Positions 25,024 to 34,616 of a DNA stretch of 64,000 nt are shown piece by piece (the stretch's first letter is position 1; the number at the start of each line of letters is the position of its first letter). The stretch is taken from positions 1-64,000 of the forward strand of contig JAGWGB010000006.1 of assembly GCA_028867595.1 (NCBI GenBank), read 5' to 3'. The position numbers and the translations under genes were made by a program. The notes under the pieces were generated by a model. It was not told the origin of the DNA. It ran no database searches and was given only the letters and a program-made list of their open reading frames with translations. Source of the DNA: Nitrososphaerota archaeon (GTDB lineage Archaea; Thermoproteota; Nitrososphaeria; Nitrososphaerales; Nitrosopumilaceae).

Positions 25024-27321
25024 ATGAAGATGTTTATTATGAATATAGAGACAACTGCTGAACTTGTTTCTGGAGTCTACAAAAAACTAGAAGATAATAT
25101 TTCAAAATATAGAAAGATAGCAAACCGTCCGCTGACTCTGGCAGAAAAAATCCTTGCTGGACACTTGGAAGACATAGACGCCGCAAAGAACCTGGAACCT
25201 GGCAAATCATATGTATTTCTCAACCCTGATAGAGTGGCATTACAAGATGTTACAGGTCAGATGGTAATCTTACAATTTATGCAGTCAGGACTAAAAAGAG
25301 TTGCACTCCCAACAACGGTCCACTGTGATCATCTTATACAAGCAAGAGTTGGAAGTGATGAAGACACTAAACTTGCTTTGGATGAAAACAGTGAGGTATA
25401 CAAATTTCTTGAATCTTCATCGCGAAAGTTTGGCATGGGATTTTGGAGACCGGGTGCAGGAATAATACATCAAGTAGTTTTAGAAAATTATGCATTCCCT
25501 GGAGGATTGATGATAGGTACAGACTCTCATACCCCAAATGCAGGTGGGCTTGGAATGATTGCAGTAGGTGTTGGAGGTCTTGATGCTGCTGAAGTAATGG
25601 CTGGGTTTTCTTGGGAACTTTTGTATCCAAAAAGAATAGGGATCAATCTAAAGGGTGAACTAAATGGCTGGACAGCACCTAAGGATATCATACTGTATGT
25701 TGCTTCAAAGCTCACTGTTTCAGGAGGAACAAATGCCATAGTGGAATACTTTGGACCAGGTGCAAGAACAATAAGCTGTACAGGTAAGGCAACAATAACC
25801 AACATGGGTGCAGAGATAGGGGCAACATGTTCACTATTTCCATACGACGAAAAAATGGACGCTTATCTGAGGGCAACTGGGCGTGAAAAAATTGCTGACA
25901 TTGCAAATACTCACAGAGAGACGCTTGTTGCAGATCCTGATGTTGAACAGCATCCTGAAAAGTATTTTGATAAAGTAATTGAGATTGATCTATCTACACT
26001 CGAACCGTATATAGTGGGGCCACACACCCCTGACCTTGCAAGGCCAATATCACAACTTGCAGATGATGTCAAGAAAAATAATTATCTTGATACAATCTCT
26101 GTTGCGCTAATTGGTAGCTGTACCAACTCTTCATATGAAGACATGACAAGAGCAGCAAATGTTGCAGAGCAGGCAAAGAAAAACGGACTAAAGGTGAAGA
26201 TACCACTACTAGTAACTCCAGGATCTGAACAAATACGTGCTACCATAGAAAGAGATGGCCAGATGGAAACATTGGTACAAACAGGCGCAACCGTATTGGC
26301 AAATGCATGTGGTCCTTGCATTGGACAATGGCGAAGACCAGAACTGAAAGCTGGTGAGCCTAACACTATAGTAACTTCGTTTAACCGAAACTTTCCGGGA
26401 AGAAATGATGGTAGAAGAGAAACAATGAACTTCATAGGAAGTCCGGAGCTTATAGTAGCCCTTGCACTAGGGGGGAGATTGTCATTTAATCCAATGAAGG
26501 ACCCAATAACTACTCCAGATGGGAAAAAATTCATGCTAGAGCCTCCAAAAAAGGCACCCGAAGTACCACTCAAAGGATTTCAAAACGTAAAAGATGTTTA
26601 CGTTCCACCCTCTGAAATTCCAGATCTTGTTGCAATAGCAATTCCGGGAAACAGTGACAGACTGCAAAAACTTGAACCATTTGAAAAATGGGATGGAAAA
26701 GACTTTGTGGAATTACCAATTCTATTGAAGGCAAAAGGAAAATGTACTACTGATCATATATCGCCTGCTGGTTCTTGGTTAAGGTTTAGGGGCCATCTTG
26801 ACAAAATAAGTGACAACATTTTCCTAGGCGCAGTAAATGCCTACAATAACGAGGTTGGAAAAGGAAAGAACCTTCTTACTGGAACCGTTGATACTTTTCC
26901 ATCTGTTGCAAGAAAGTACAAGGAAAAGGGATTCAAGTGGGTTGTGATAGGTGATAATAACTATGGAGAAGGAAGTAGCAGGGAACATGCAGCCATGTCT
27001 CCTAGATATCTTGGATGCGCATCGGTAATAGCGCGAAGTTTTGCAAGAATTCATGAAACTAATCTAAAAAAACAGGGAGTACTTGCATTGACATTTGCAA
27101 ATCCGGCAGATTATGACAAGATCCGAGAAACTGATAGGATAAGCATAGTGGGTCTATCAGACATACAACCAGGAAAACAGATACATGCTATAATAAATCA
27201 CGAAGACGGAACAAAAGAAGATCTTATGCTGAATCATTCTTACAACAAGTTCCAGATAAAGTGGTTCCAAGCAGGATCTGCCCTTAACATATTGCGTGAA
27301 AAAGAAAACCTGTTGCATTAA
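25024..27321 (+). CDS. acn: Aconitate hydratase
   Basis: This 4Fe-4S enzyme isomerises citrate and isocitrate in the TCA-type cycle. The 765-residue protein shows the cluster ligands GSCTNSSYEDM (about residue 363) and CGPCIGQW (about 429-432), plus GTDSHTPNAGGLGM, FNRNFPGRNDGR and the swivel-domain GDNNYGEGSSREHAA. ATG codons at 25024, 25030 and 25039 are all possible. TATTTATATTA-like sequence (about 25000-25010) places a leaderless start near 25030. Confidence 0.95.
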   Translation: MKMFIMNIETTAELVSGVYKKLEDNISKYRKIANRPLTLAEKILAGHLEDIDAAKNLEPGKSYVFLNPDRVALQDVTGQMVILQFMQSGLKRVALPTTVHCDHLIQARVGSDEDTKLALDENSEVYKFLESSSRKFGMGFWRPGAGIIHQVVLENYAFPGGLMIGTDSHTPNAGGLGMIAVGVGGLDAAEVMAGFSWELLYPKRIGINLKGELNGWTAPKDIILYVASKLTVSGGTNAIVEYFGPGARTISCTGKATITNMGAEIGATCSLFPYDEKMDAYLRATGREKIADIANTHRETLVADPDVEQHPEKYFDKVIEIDLSTLEPYIVGPHTPDLARPISQLADDVKKNNYLDTISVALIGSCTNSSYEDMTRAANVAEQAKKNGLKVKIPLLVTPGSEQIRATIERDGQMETLVQTGATVLANACGPCIGQWRRPELKAGEPNTIVTSFNRNFPGRNDGRRETMNFIGSPELIVALALGGRLSFNPMKDPITTPDGKKFMLEPPKKAPEVPLKGFQNVKDVYVPPSEIPDLVAIAIPGNSDRLQKLEPFEKWDGKDFVELPILLKAKGKCTTDHISPAGSWLRFRGHLDKISDNIFLGAVNAYNNEVGKGKNLLTGTVDTFPSVARKYKEKGFKWVVIGDNNYGEGSSREHAAMSPRYLGCASVIARSFARIHETNLKKQGVLALTFANPADYDKIRETDRISIVGLSDIQPGKQIHAIINHEDGTKEDLMLNHSYNKFQIKWFQAGSALNILREKENLLH

Positions 27322-27355
27322 GCAACTTAAAATGTTTTAACGTGCTATTGTATGT

Positions 27356-27592
27356 ATGATGAGCCATACATTTGATCCAAACGAACTGTATAACAGAGTG
27401 GTTCATTACTATATTGACAAAAAGGGATACTCTAAAGAAAAGGCAAACCAGATAGCGCAAAGAGTTGTACGGCGAGAAACTACTAGAAGAACATGTAAAA
27501 ATGTAAAATGCGGACACTCGATGGATGATCACATTAGAACAAAGGAGACATGTCTTGTCTTGGATTGTGAATGTAGGGAATTTGTCAGCTAG
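27356..27592 (+). CDS. Small cysteine-rich protein, putative zinc-binding
   Basis: The 78-residue protein has a helical N-terminus (ELYNRVVHYYIDKKGYSKEKA) and a C-terminus with CKNVKCGHSMDDH and CLVLDCECREF, a set of Cys and His residues suited to bind zinc. It lies 34 nt after aconitase. Function is unknown. It overlaps the convergent oxidoreductase by 8 nt. Confidence 0.65.
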   Translation: MMSHTFDPNELYNRVVHYYIDKKGYSKEKANQIAQRVVRRETTRRTCKNVKCGHSMDDHIRTKETCLVLDCECREFVS

Positions 27593-28583
27593 AAACTTTT
27601 AGTACTATCTTCCCAAACTGGGAGCTTTCTTCCATCTTTTGTTGTGCAATCTTGGCATCTTTTAGATCATACACACTGTCAATTATTGGCTTGATTTTCT
27701 TTGACTGCATAAATTTGTGCAGTGAAATCAACTGTGTTTTGGTTCCAAGATATGCCCCGATTATACTTGCTTCTTTGCTGTAGAATGCTCGGATGTTTAC
27801 GTTAGCCTCATTTCCGGTGGTAGTGCCACATGCAATCATTCTTCCTCCTGTTTTGAGAACTTCGATACTGATGGGCCATGTCTTTGCACCCACGTGATCT
27901 ATTACAGCGTCAACACCTTGGTCTTTAGTGTACTTTAAGGTCTCAGTTGCTACATCTGATTCGTTCCTATTTATGACAAAATGTGCGCCAAGTTTTTTTG
28001 CTGTCTTTATACTGTCTCTGTTTGACACAACTGTTATGATTCTGAGGCCAAGTGCGCTTGCAAGCAGTATTGCAGCAGAACCAACTCCGCTGTTTGCGCC
28101 CCAGATTAATACAGTATTACCTTTTTTACACTTTGATCTCTCAAGCATATTCCATGCAGTAAGATATGATACATTTAGTGCAGCTGCCTCTGCATCGCTG
28201 AACCAATCTGGCTTTTTAATGATATTTTCTTGTGGAACCTGTACTAGTTCAGCATAACCTCCTCGATACTTGCTGAACCCTCCAATGATGGAAAATGATA
28301 CACGTGGCACCCCGCTTGGTACTGATGGATGCACAACTACCTTGTCGCCTTTTTTGAATTTTCCAAAACTCTCTACAAGCGTACCAGAGATGTCACATCC
28401 CAAAATGTGGGGAAATGGTACTTGTTTGCCTGCCAGTCCGTTTCTAACCCAGATGTCAAGATGGTTTACTGCACAATAGTTGATTTTGACCATTGCATGT
28501 CCTTTGGCAGGAGTTGGGTCTGCAATGTCCTCATATGATAAAACATCAGGGCCACCGTGTTTTCTGATTACTATTGCCTTCAT
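27585..28583 (-). CDS. Zinc-type alcohol dehydrogenase / quinone oxidoreductase (MDR family)
   Basis: The 332-residue protein has an MDR GroES-like N-terminus (VKINYCAVNHLDIWVRNG, PHILGCDISGTLVE) and a Rossmann domain with the nucleotide motif WGANSGVGSAAILLA. It probably reduces quinones, enals or aldehydes with NADPH. The typical structural-zinc cysteine loop is not evident, favouring the quinone-oxidoreductase side of the family. The substrate is not predictable. Confidence 0.88.
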   Translation of the reverse strand: MKAIVIRKHGGPDVLSYEDIADPTPAKGHAMVKINYCAVNHLDIWVRNGLAGKQVPFPHILGCDISGTLVESFGKFKKGDKVVVHPSVPSGVPRVSFSIIGGFSKYRGGYAELVQVPQENIIKKPDWFSDAEAAALNVSYLTAWNMLERSKCKKGNTVLIWGANSGVGSAAILLASALGLRIITVVSNRDSIKTAKKLGAHFVINRNESDVATETLKYTKDQGVDAVIDHVGAKTWPISIEVLKTGGRMIACGTTTGNEANVNIRAFYSKEASIIGAYLGTKTQLISLHKFMQSKKIKPIIDSVYDLKDAKIAQQKMEESSQFGKIVLKVSS

Positions 28584-28653
28584 TTACATGCCTTAACCAA
28601 AAATCACTATTAAAGTACATATTTTTGAATCTGGAAAAGAAGCGATTTGTATT

Positions 28654-30972
28654 TTAAGACTTTAGGTTATGCATTGCCTGCAAGTCTTTTGCGAACTGTT
28701 GTAATTCCTGGGGAATATCCATCTCTAAAGTATCTTTCAAAGACAGGTTTTGTTCCTTTTTCTTGTTCCATACATTGGAGTTAAACTCAGTAATCGGTTT
28801 TGTAAATCGCGTCCAGTCTTCATGATTTTCTTGCTGGGGAAATTTTTCATTATGGATAGTCTTATCTGAATAAATGGTTTGCCAGAGATAGTCTGTGATA
28901 AATGGTGTTATTGGAGCAAGAAGCAGCAACAACGTGGAGAGAACCTTGTGCAGAGTAAATATTGCAGCATTTCTTTCCTCTTCGCTAAAACCTGTGCTAT
29001 ATGCACGGCCTTTCACCATCTCAATGTAATGTGCAGCAAACAGATTCCATGTAAACTCGCGAATACTAGTTGAGGGGACGAAAAAGTTGTAATCATCAAA
29101 ACCCTTCTTGCACTCGGCTACCATTTTATCTAACTCTGATAATATCCAGTTATCGGTAGGAGTGGTCTTGGCCGACTTGACTATTGGAAAACCTGAAAGA
29201 AATCTGGATATGTTCCAAAGTTTGCTTAGAAACTTCTTTGTGGTTTCAATTTTTTGTTCAGAGCATCTAAAATCATAGCCGAGATTTATCTCACTTGCAC
29301 TCCAAAATCGGAACGTATCTGCACCAAATTTCTGAATTATTGGAAGAGGATCTACAACATTTCCTTTGCTCTTGCTCATCTTTGCACCATGTTCGTCAAC
29401 ACCGTAACCCATAATCCATGCCTCACTCCACGGCGTCTTACCAGTAAGTTGTTCGCATCTCAAAATTGTGTAATACAACCAAGTTCGTACAATATCCTTT
29501 GACTGAGGTCTTAATGTTGTTGGATATGTCTTTTTGAAAAATTCGTTATCTCGATTATACTTTGAGACATACAAAGGTGATACACTAGAATCCATCCATG
29601 TATCAAACGTTCTCTCCTCTCCAACAAACTCTGTTGCACCACATTTAGTACATTTTGAGATGGGACTTGGGTCCTTCCATGGCTTGTAGTACTTGCCAGG
29701 CTCTGGCACGTGAGGCTCAGAGCATTTTTTGCAATACCATATGGGAATCTCTGTTCCGTAAAACCTTCTTCGTGAAATGGGCCAATCTATGGTTATGGAT
29801 TCTAGCCAGTTCATGAGAATCTGTTTGTGCATTGATGGATGAAATATGATCTTGGAGCCAAGGTCCTTGATCTTTTCTACGGATTCTTTTTGTTTTAGGT
29901 AATATTCCTCCATTGGGATTATCTCGATTGGAATCTTACTTCTCTCGGAAATTGGAGTTCTGTGATTGATGTTCTCGATTTTTTCTACCAAGTTTTGGTT
30001 TTGGAGATCTTCGATTATCTTTTCTCTTGCTTGTTTTACCTTGAGTCCTGCATATGGACCAGCAACTTCGGTCATCCTTCCATTTTTACCAATGGCTACA
30101 ATTTCTTCTAGCTTGAGCTCTCTGAACAAAGCCACATCGTTTTGATCACCATAGCTACAAACCATGACTGCACCTGAACCAAATTCCTTCTCTGCTGAAG
30201 GATGTGTCTTGATCTGAACTTCTCTATTTATCACAGGAATAATTGCACTCTTGTCTATGATGTCAGAGTATCTCTCATCTTCTGGATTTACAATAATTGC
30301 CTGACATGCACATAAAAGTTCAGGTCGTGTACTTGCTATAATTAGAACCATATCAGAATTTTTTATCTTAAATTTCATGTAAACAAGTTTAGTTGGTATG
30401 TCTTCGTAAATTATCTCAGCATCTGCAATAGTAGTGCCAGTTACCCAGTCGTAGTTGTTTGGTCTATTTGCAATGTATACCAATCCCTTTTTCCACAACT
30501 CTATGAATGTGGCTTGTGTAAGGGAACGATATTGCTCTGAATCTGTTCTATAATACTCTGAAAAATTACCGCTTAGACCCAAACTCTTCATTATTTGGAT
30601 CATCTCTGCTTCAAGATCGTCTAATGCTGTAGAGCATAACTTTAGAAATTCCGCCCTGTCTGTCTCATGCATCCTTATGTTGTGCTTTTTTTCTGTGTAC
30701 ATCTCAACAGGTAAACCATTTCTATCAATTCCTATGGGAAATAGTACATTTTTTCCTGTCATTCTTGCTGTTCTTGCAATCATGTCTATCTGTGCATAAT
30801 GTGCGGCAGCTCCTATGTGCCAAGGCCTTCCGGATGGGTATGGAGGAGGGGTATCAATCACAAAAACCTCCCCTTGTGGCTTGAATTCGTATATCTTCGA
30901 ATCTTCCCATTGTTTTAAAATCTGTTTTTCAATCTCGGGATTCCAAGCTGTTTCCTGTATTTTTGGTTCCAT
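28654..30972 (-). CDS. valS: Valyl-tRNA synthetase
   Basis: This class I enzyme charges tRNA-Val. The 772-residue protein has DTPPPYPSGRPWHIGAAAHY (HIGH region), GIDRNGLPVE, an editing domain, the zinc-type CKKCSEP and CTKCGATEF pairs, and GAKMSKSKGNVVDP (KMSKS). ATG at 30972 (MEPKIQETAWNPEIEKQ) is preferred because it begins 4 nt after the upstream gene stops; the longer reading to 31044 would overlap that gene. The arrangement resembles crenarchaeal-type ValRS. Confidence 0.92.
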   Translation of the reverse strand: MEPKIQETAWNPEIEKQILKQWEDSKIYEFKPQGEVFVIDTPPPYPSGRPWHIGAAAHYAQIDMIARTARMTGKNVLFPIGIDRNGLPVEMYTEKKHNIRMHETDRAEFLKLCSTALDDLEAEMIQIMKSLGLSGNFSEYYRTDSEQYRSLTQATFIELWKKGLVYIANRPNNYDWVTGTTIADAEIIYEDIPTKLVYMKFKIKNSDMVLIIASTRPELLCACQAIIVNPEDERYSDIIDKSAIIPVINREVQIKTHPSAEKEFGSGAVMVCSYGDQNDVALFRELKLEEIVAIGKNGRMTEVAGPYAGLKVKQAREKIIEDLQNQNLVEKIENINHRTPISERSKIPIEIIPMEEYYLKQKESVEKIKDLGSKIIFHPSMHKQILMNWLESITIDWPISRRRFYGTEIPIWYCKKCSEPHVPEPGKYYKPWKDPSPISKCTKCGATEFVGEERTFDTWMDSSVSPLYVSKYNRDNEFFKKTYPTTLRPQSKDIVRTWLYYTILRCEQLTGKTPWSEAWIMGYGVDEHGAKMSKSKGNVVDPLPIIQKFGADTFRFWSASEINLGYDFRCSEQKIETTKKFLSKLWNISRFLSGFPIVKSAKTTPTDNWILSELDKMVAECKKGFDDYNFFVPSTSIREFTWNLFAAHYIEMVKGRAYSTGFSEEERNAAIFTLHKVLSTLLLLLAPITPFITDYLWQTIYSDKTIHNEKFPQQENHEDWTRFTKPITEFNSNVWNKKKEQNLSLKDTLEMDIPQELQQFAKDLQAMHNLKS

Positions 30973-30976
30973 GTCG

Positions 30977-31798
30977 CTATGATCTTGGAATCTGCGAAAT
31001 AATATGAGCTCCCTTGTTGTATCCTTCGTAGATGTATACTCCAACTGCTTCTATGTTCTTTGGCATCTTAGGAACAAGGAGCTTTATTATCTCAGTTGAC
31101 AGGTTTTCAACTGTAGCTTCGCCTTCTAACAAATATGTGGTATTCTTTGGCATCTGCAGATCGAATTTGCCTTTAGGCCCATCAAATGCGATGTTAAAAT
31201 GCAGGTTGTCTTCTTTGACAAGGTATTTTTTGTTAATGAAGAACTTGTGGTCCAGAATTGAAATTACTTCTTTGATTATTTTTTTTGCCTCTCCAAAATC
31301 AACAAGTAAGTTATTTTTCATTTCACCTACAAGTTCTACCATGACAGATGATGTATGACCATGAAGAATGGAACATTTTTCCACTAGTGGTAGAATATGT
31401 GCATAATCAAATGCAAATGAAGGATCTTCGATGAATATTGAACCCGTTTGAACATCCTTTGTTTTGTAAAGTACTATGTCATCAAGCTCCTTTAGCTGAG
31501 CCGCAAGTTGCGGATGTCCAATTGCAATTAATTTTGTTTCTTGGTTATCTTGTTTTAGTTCTTTGTACTTTACAATGTCTTTTTCATCATCTATTACCTC
31601 TATGAGTCCTTTCTCGGTCTTAAAATCAACATGAGTTTTTTTTCCATTTTTTAAAGTGACACTATGATTGTATTCATATTCTATGCCAAGAAAGGAGAGC
31701 ATTTCAGCTATGGAAAGCTCTGTTCTACTCATCATGAGATTTCCTTTTTTATCGATATATCGAAAATCTGAATCCAGAATTGCCGAGCCGCTTGGCAT
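30977..31798 (-). CDS. Fusion: nuclease-fold-like domain + 6-pyruvoyl-tetrahydropterin synthase/QueD domain
   Basis: The C-terminal part (about residues 125-270) is a PTPS/QueD-family T-fold enzyme. FDYAHILPL, CSILHGHTSSVMVEL and LDHKFFIN supply the zinc histidines and catalytic Cys of a family that converts 7,8-dihydroneopterin triphosphate to pterin or 7-deazaguanine precursors. The N-terminal part (about 1-120) is not part of that family. LSFLGIEYEYNHSV, THVDFKTEKGLIEVID and IVKYKELKQ look like the core of DUF559/Vsr-type PD-(D/E)XK folds, with an incomplete active site. It lies 4 nt upstream of valS on the same strand. Confidence 0.75.
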   Translation of the reverse strand: MPSGSAILDSDFRYIDKKGNLMMSRTELSIAEMLSFLGIEYEYNHSVTLKNGKKTHVDFKTEKGLIEVIDDEKDIVKYKELKQDNQETKLIAIGHPQLAAQLKELDDIVLYKTKDVQTGSIFIEDPSFAFDYAHILPLVEKCSILHGHTSSVMVELVGEMKNNLLVDFGEAKKIIKEVISILDHKFFINKKYLVKEDNLHFNIAFDGPKGKFDLQMPKNTTYLLEGEATVENLSTEIIKLLVPKMPKNIEAVGVYIYEGYNKGAHIISQIPRS

Positions 31799-31859
31799 TT
31801 GAAAAATTTTAGATTATCCGTATATAAATTCTGTACAGGCTATTTTTGTTAGTAAAGCA

Positions 31860-32147
31860 CTATTTTGCCAAAGAGTTCAAGGTTCTTGCCAGATTGATAT
31901 CATTTTGTGTTATCCCGCCTGCATCATGAGTTACTAGCTCCACTTTGATCTTGTTGTACACGTTGAACCACTCTGGATGGTGATTCATCTTTTCTATGTT
32001 GATGGCAGCCTTGCTCATAAAACCAAATGCCTCCACAAAGTCTGCAAAAACAAAATCTTTGTGCAGCTTGCCATTGACAACACTCCATCCTTGTAAGTTC
32101 GCCAACTCCTTTTTGATTTGTTCATCAGTTAATTTGATTAATGTCAC
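31860..32147 (-). CDS. Pterin-4a-carbinolamine dehydratase
   Basis: This enzyme dehydrates 4a-hydroxytetrahydropterin and recycles pterin cofactors. The 95-residue protein has the signature NHHPEWFNVYNKIKVELVTH followed by GGITQNDINLA, with the expected active-site histidines. Its nearness to the PTPS/QueD fusion (60 nt, same strand) hints at pterin metabolism, although no aromatic amino acid hydroxylase is seen here. Confidence 0.92.
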   Translation of the reverse strand: MTLIKLTDEQIKKELANLQGWSVVNGKLHKDFVFADFVEAFGFMSKAAINIEKMNHHPEWFNVYNKIKVELVTHDAGGITQNDINLARTLNSLAK

Positions 32148-32204
32148 AATTTTTCCTAGCGAACCCTATATTTAACTCTCATAGAAAAATTAGTTAGTGA
32201 AAAA

Positions 32205-32966
32205 ATGACAAACCTTGTTACGAAATTGCACGAGCAGGTAATTCTTGCAGTAAAAAATACCATCACATCGCAAAAAATTGGTATCGCCTTTTCTGGAGGA
32301 GTTGACAGCTCTCTTTTAGCAAAAATTTGTTCTGATCTTGGATTTGATGTGACATTATTTACAATTGGATTTGATGGGTCCCATGATCTTGAATTTTCAA
32401 AAAAGATTGCTACCTTGTTAAAATTAAAACATTTTATCCACATTATATCTGAAAAATCATTTCCAGATGTAGCAAAAAAAGTCAGACTAGAAATAGAAAC
32501 AGACAATCTCTCTTGGAATGAAAACTGTATAGCTTTTCATTATGTATCAGAGCTTGCAAAAAAACATGATATTGCAGTTGTTCTCACATCCAACGGAATA
32601 GATGAGCTCTTTTGTGGATACAATGCTTACAGAGATGTTGTAGAGAATGGAGAGAAGGCAGTAATGGATCTCATGGAATCAAAACTTGAGAATGAAATTA
32701 AAATGATGAAAGCAGTAAACAAGATCTCTTCAAAATTTGGTGTAAAAATAGCACAACCATTTCTTTCAAAGGACTTTATTGTTTTTGCAAAGCCTCTTCC
32801 GATAGAAGAAAAAATAAAAAATAAAGATGATCTGGAAAGAAAACACATCATTAGACAACTAGCATTATCAATTGGAGTGCCAAGTGATTCTGCATTGAAA
32901 CGAAAAAAAGCGCTACAATACGGCTCTCTTATTCACAAAAACTTGATCAAAGTCAGGAAAACCTAG
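32205..32966 (+). CDS. Asparagine-synthase C-terminal (PP-loop ATPase) domain protein
   Basis: The 253-residue protein consists only of the synthetase domain of class B asparagine synthetases. IGIAFSGGVDSSLLAKIC is the pyrophosphate loop (about residues 27-44) and LTSNGIDELFCGYNAYRD is the conserved active-site loop. The glutaminase half is missing, so it must use free ammonia or a separate amidotransferase. It could amidate or adenylate an unknown substrate. It overlaps purB by 14 nt tail to tail. Confidence 0.85.
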   Translation: MTNLVTKLHEQVILAVKNTITSQKIGIAFSGGVDSSLLAKICSDLGFDVTLFTIGFDGSHDLEFSKKIATLLKLKHFIHIISEKSFPDVAKKVRLEIETDNLSWNENCIAFHYVSELAKKHDIAVVLTSNGIDELFCGYNAYRDVVENGEKAVMDLMESKLENEIKMMKAVNKISSKFGVKIAQPFLSKDFIVFAKPLPIEEKIKNKDDLERKHIIRQLALSIGVPSDSALKRKKALQYGSLIHKNLIKVRKT

Positions 32967-34314
32967 AACACGATTTTTTGACTATGTTGTAGACATTTCC
33001 AATTATCTGTTCAGATGCGCCAAGGTGATTTTCTGGAACAAATATTTTGTCTATCTCTTCTTCTGTCAGATGTGATGAGATTGCGTTATCGCTCTTTACT
33101 GCATCTCTGAAATCAATTCTGCTCTCAGACGCAGCAAACGCGACACGTTGTATATCTCTGTAGGCCTCAAATCTTGGAACTCCTTTTTTTATCAATGCCT
33201 CTAGAACAAACTCGGCAAAGATTTGGCCCATGGTAAACTCTAGATTGTTCCTTATTCTCTCTTCGTTGACATAAAGCTCTTTTAGAATTTTTGTCATTGC
33301 TTCAATCATCTCATCGAGCAGGATGGAAGTTGTGGGAAGGATGAATCTTTCATTGGCAGAATTTGAAAGATCTCGTTCGTGCCAAAGCGGAATGTTCTCA
33401 AATGCCACCGAGAGTTGACTACGCAATAACTTTGAAAGTGACGTGACACGCTCGCTTTTCACCGGATTTCTCTTAACTGGAACTGCACTGCTGCCCATCT
33501 GTCCCTTTCTGAATGGTTCTGCTACTTCGCCTATCTCAGTTCTCTGTAGATTTCTTATTTCAACAGCCAACTTTTCAAGCGTTGAACCAATTAATGCTAC
33601 AGAAAAGACATATTCTGCATATCTCTCGCGTGGTACTACTTGGGTTGTCACATCTGCAGGAAATAATCCGAGTTTTTTTGCAACTCTTTTTTGAACTTCC
33701 AAGGCCTTTGCTCCCATAAGAGAGCCAGTTCCAACTACTCCTAGAGTTTTACAAATTAAAATTCGCTTTTTTATCTCTTCAATTCTTTCAATGTGTTTTG
33801 ACATCTCAAGAGCAGAATTTGCAAATTTTAAACCAAATGATATTATGCTTGCGTGTTGACCATGAGTTCTGCCTACTGCTGGTACGTTTTTGTATTTTTT
33901 TGCCATTTCTGACAAAATCATTGCCATCCTTGCTATCTTAGGCTCTATGATACGTATGGCATCTCTCATCTGCAAAGAATTACTTGTATCAACAAGGTCG
34001 TTGCTTGTCAGGCCATAGTGGATCCATGGCCTTGCAGAAGCCTTGCATGTTTCGCTGAGCGCTTCAACCAAAGCTGCTGTATCGTGATCACTTTTTGCTT
34101 CCAATTGCTTTACTCTTTTTACAGTTATCTTTCCTGACTTTGCCATCTGTGCAATGTTTTGAGCTGCACTTTTTGGTATCATGCCTATTTCTGATTGGGA
34201 CAGAGCTACTGCAGCTTCAATTTCTAACTGATATGAGATCTTTTTTTGATCATCAAAAATTTCCTTCATGGCATCCGTTCCATAACGACCGGAATCAATG
34301 GGTAGTATTGGCAT
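32953..34314 (-). CDS. purB: Adenylosuccinate lyase
   Basis: This enzyme cleaves SAICAR and adenylosuccinate in purine synthesis. The 453-residue protein has the fumarase/ASL signature GSSAVPVKRNPVKSE and the catalytic TRHGQHA-like VGRTHGQHASI. purA for the AMP branch is also in this window at 51.8 kb, though not linked. Confidence 0.95.
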   Translation of the reverse strand: MPILPIDSGRYGTDAMKEIFDDQKKISYQLEIEAAVALSQSEIGMIPKSAAQNIAQMAKSGKITVKRVKQLEAKSDHDTAALVEALSETCKASARPWIHYGLTSNDLVDTSNSLQMRDAIRIIEPKIARMAMILSEMAKKYKNVPAVGRTHGQHASIISFGLKFANSALEMSKHIERIEEIKKRILICKTLGVVGTGSLMGAKALEVQKRVAKKLGLFPADVTTQVVPRERYAEYVFSVALIGSTLEKLAVEIRNLQRTEIGEVAEPFRKGQMGSSAVPVKRNPVKSERVTSLSKLLRSQLSVAFENIPLWHERDLSNSANERFILPTTSILLDEMIEAMTKILKELYVNEERIRNNLEFTMGQIFAEFVLEALIKKGVPRFEAYRDIQRVAFAASESRIDFRDAVKSDNAISSHLTEEEIDKIFVPENHLGASEQIIGNVYNIVKKSCSRFS

Positions 34315-34417
34315 ACCTAAAGGAAACTATACTCGCAAAATAAATCTACTTGAACAGACTGAATCTATTTTGTATTATGCCATCAATTTTTTTATACTAA
34401 TGTATGGACATGAATAT

Positions 34418-34552
34418 GTGGCTGACACCAAAAAAGAGGAGAAAAAAGACCTAGACGTAAATAATGTGGAAAATTGTGATATTGCAGATACTTCTCTTGA
34501 CGGTAAAGGGCTACACGACCTATATCGGCATACTACCAAGCTAATAAAATAG
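34418..34552 (+). CDS. 44-residue hypothetical protein
   Basis: A GTG at 34418 lies about 25 nt after TTTTTTATAC (34389-34396), which suits a leaderless start. The product begins MADTKKEEKKDLDVNNVENC (initiator GTG read as Met) and is charged, with no hydrophobic segment. A longer in-frame reading from ATG 34400 exists. Function is unknown. Confidence 0.5.
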   Translation: MADTKKEEKKDLDVNNVENCDIADTSLDGKGLHDLYRHTTKLIK

Positions 34553-34616
34553 AAATCAACACCTATTCCTTCTCATGATTTAAATTGTGCCCAAATGCCT
34601 TTTTTCGCAGAAAGAG

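Noticed and set aside
26082-26573. 163-residue open frame opposite aconitase
   Set aside because: Lies inside conserved aconitase motifs on the other strand.
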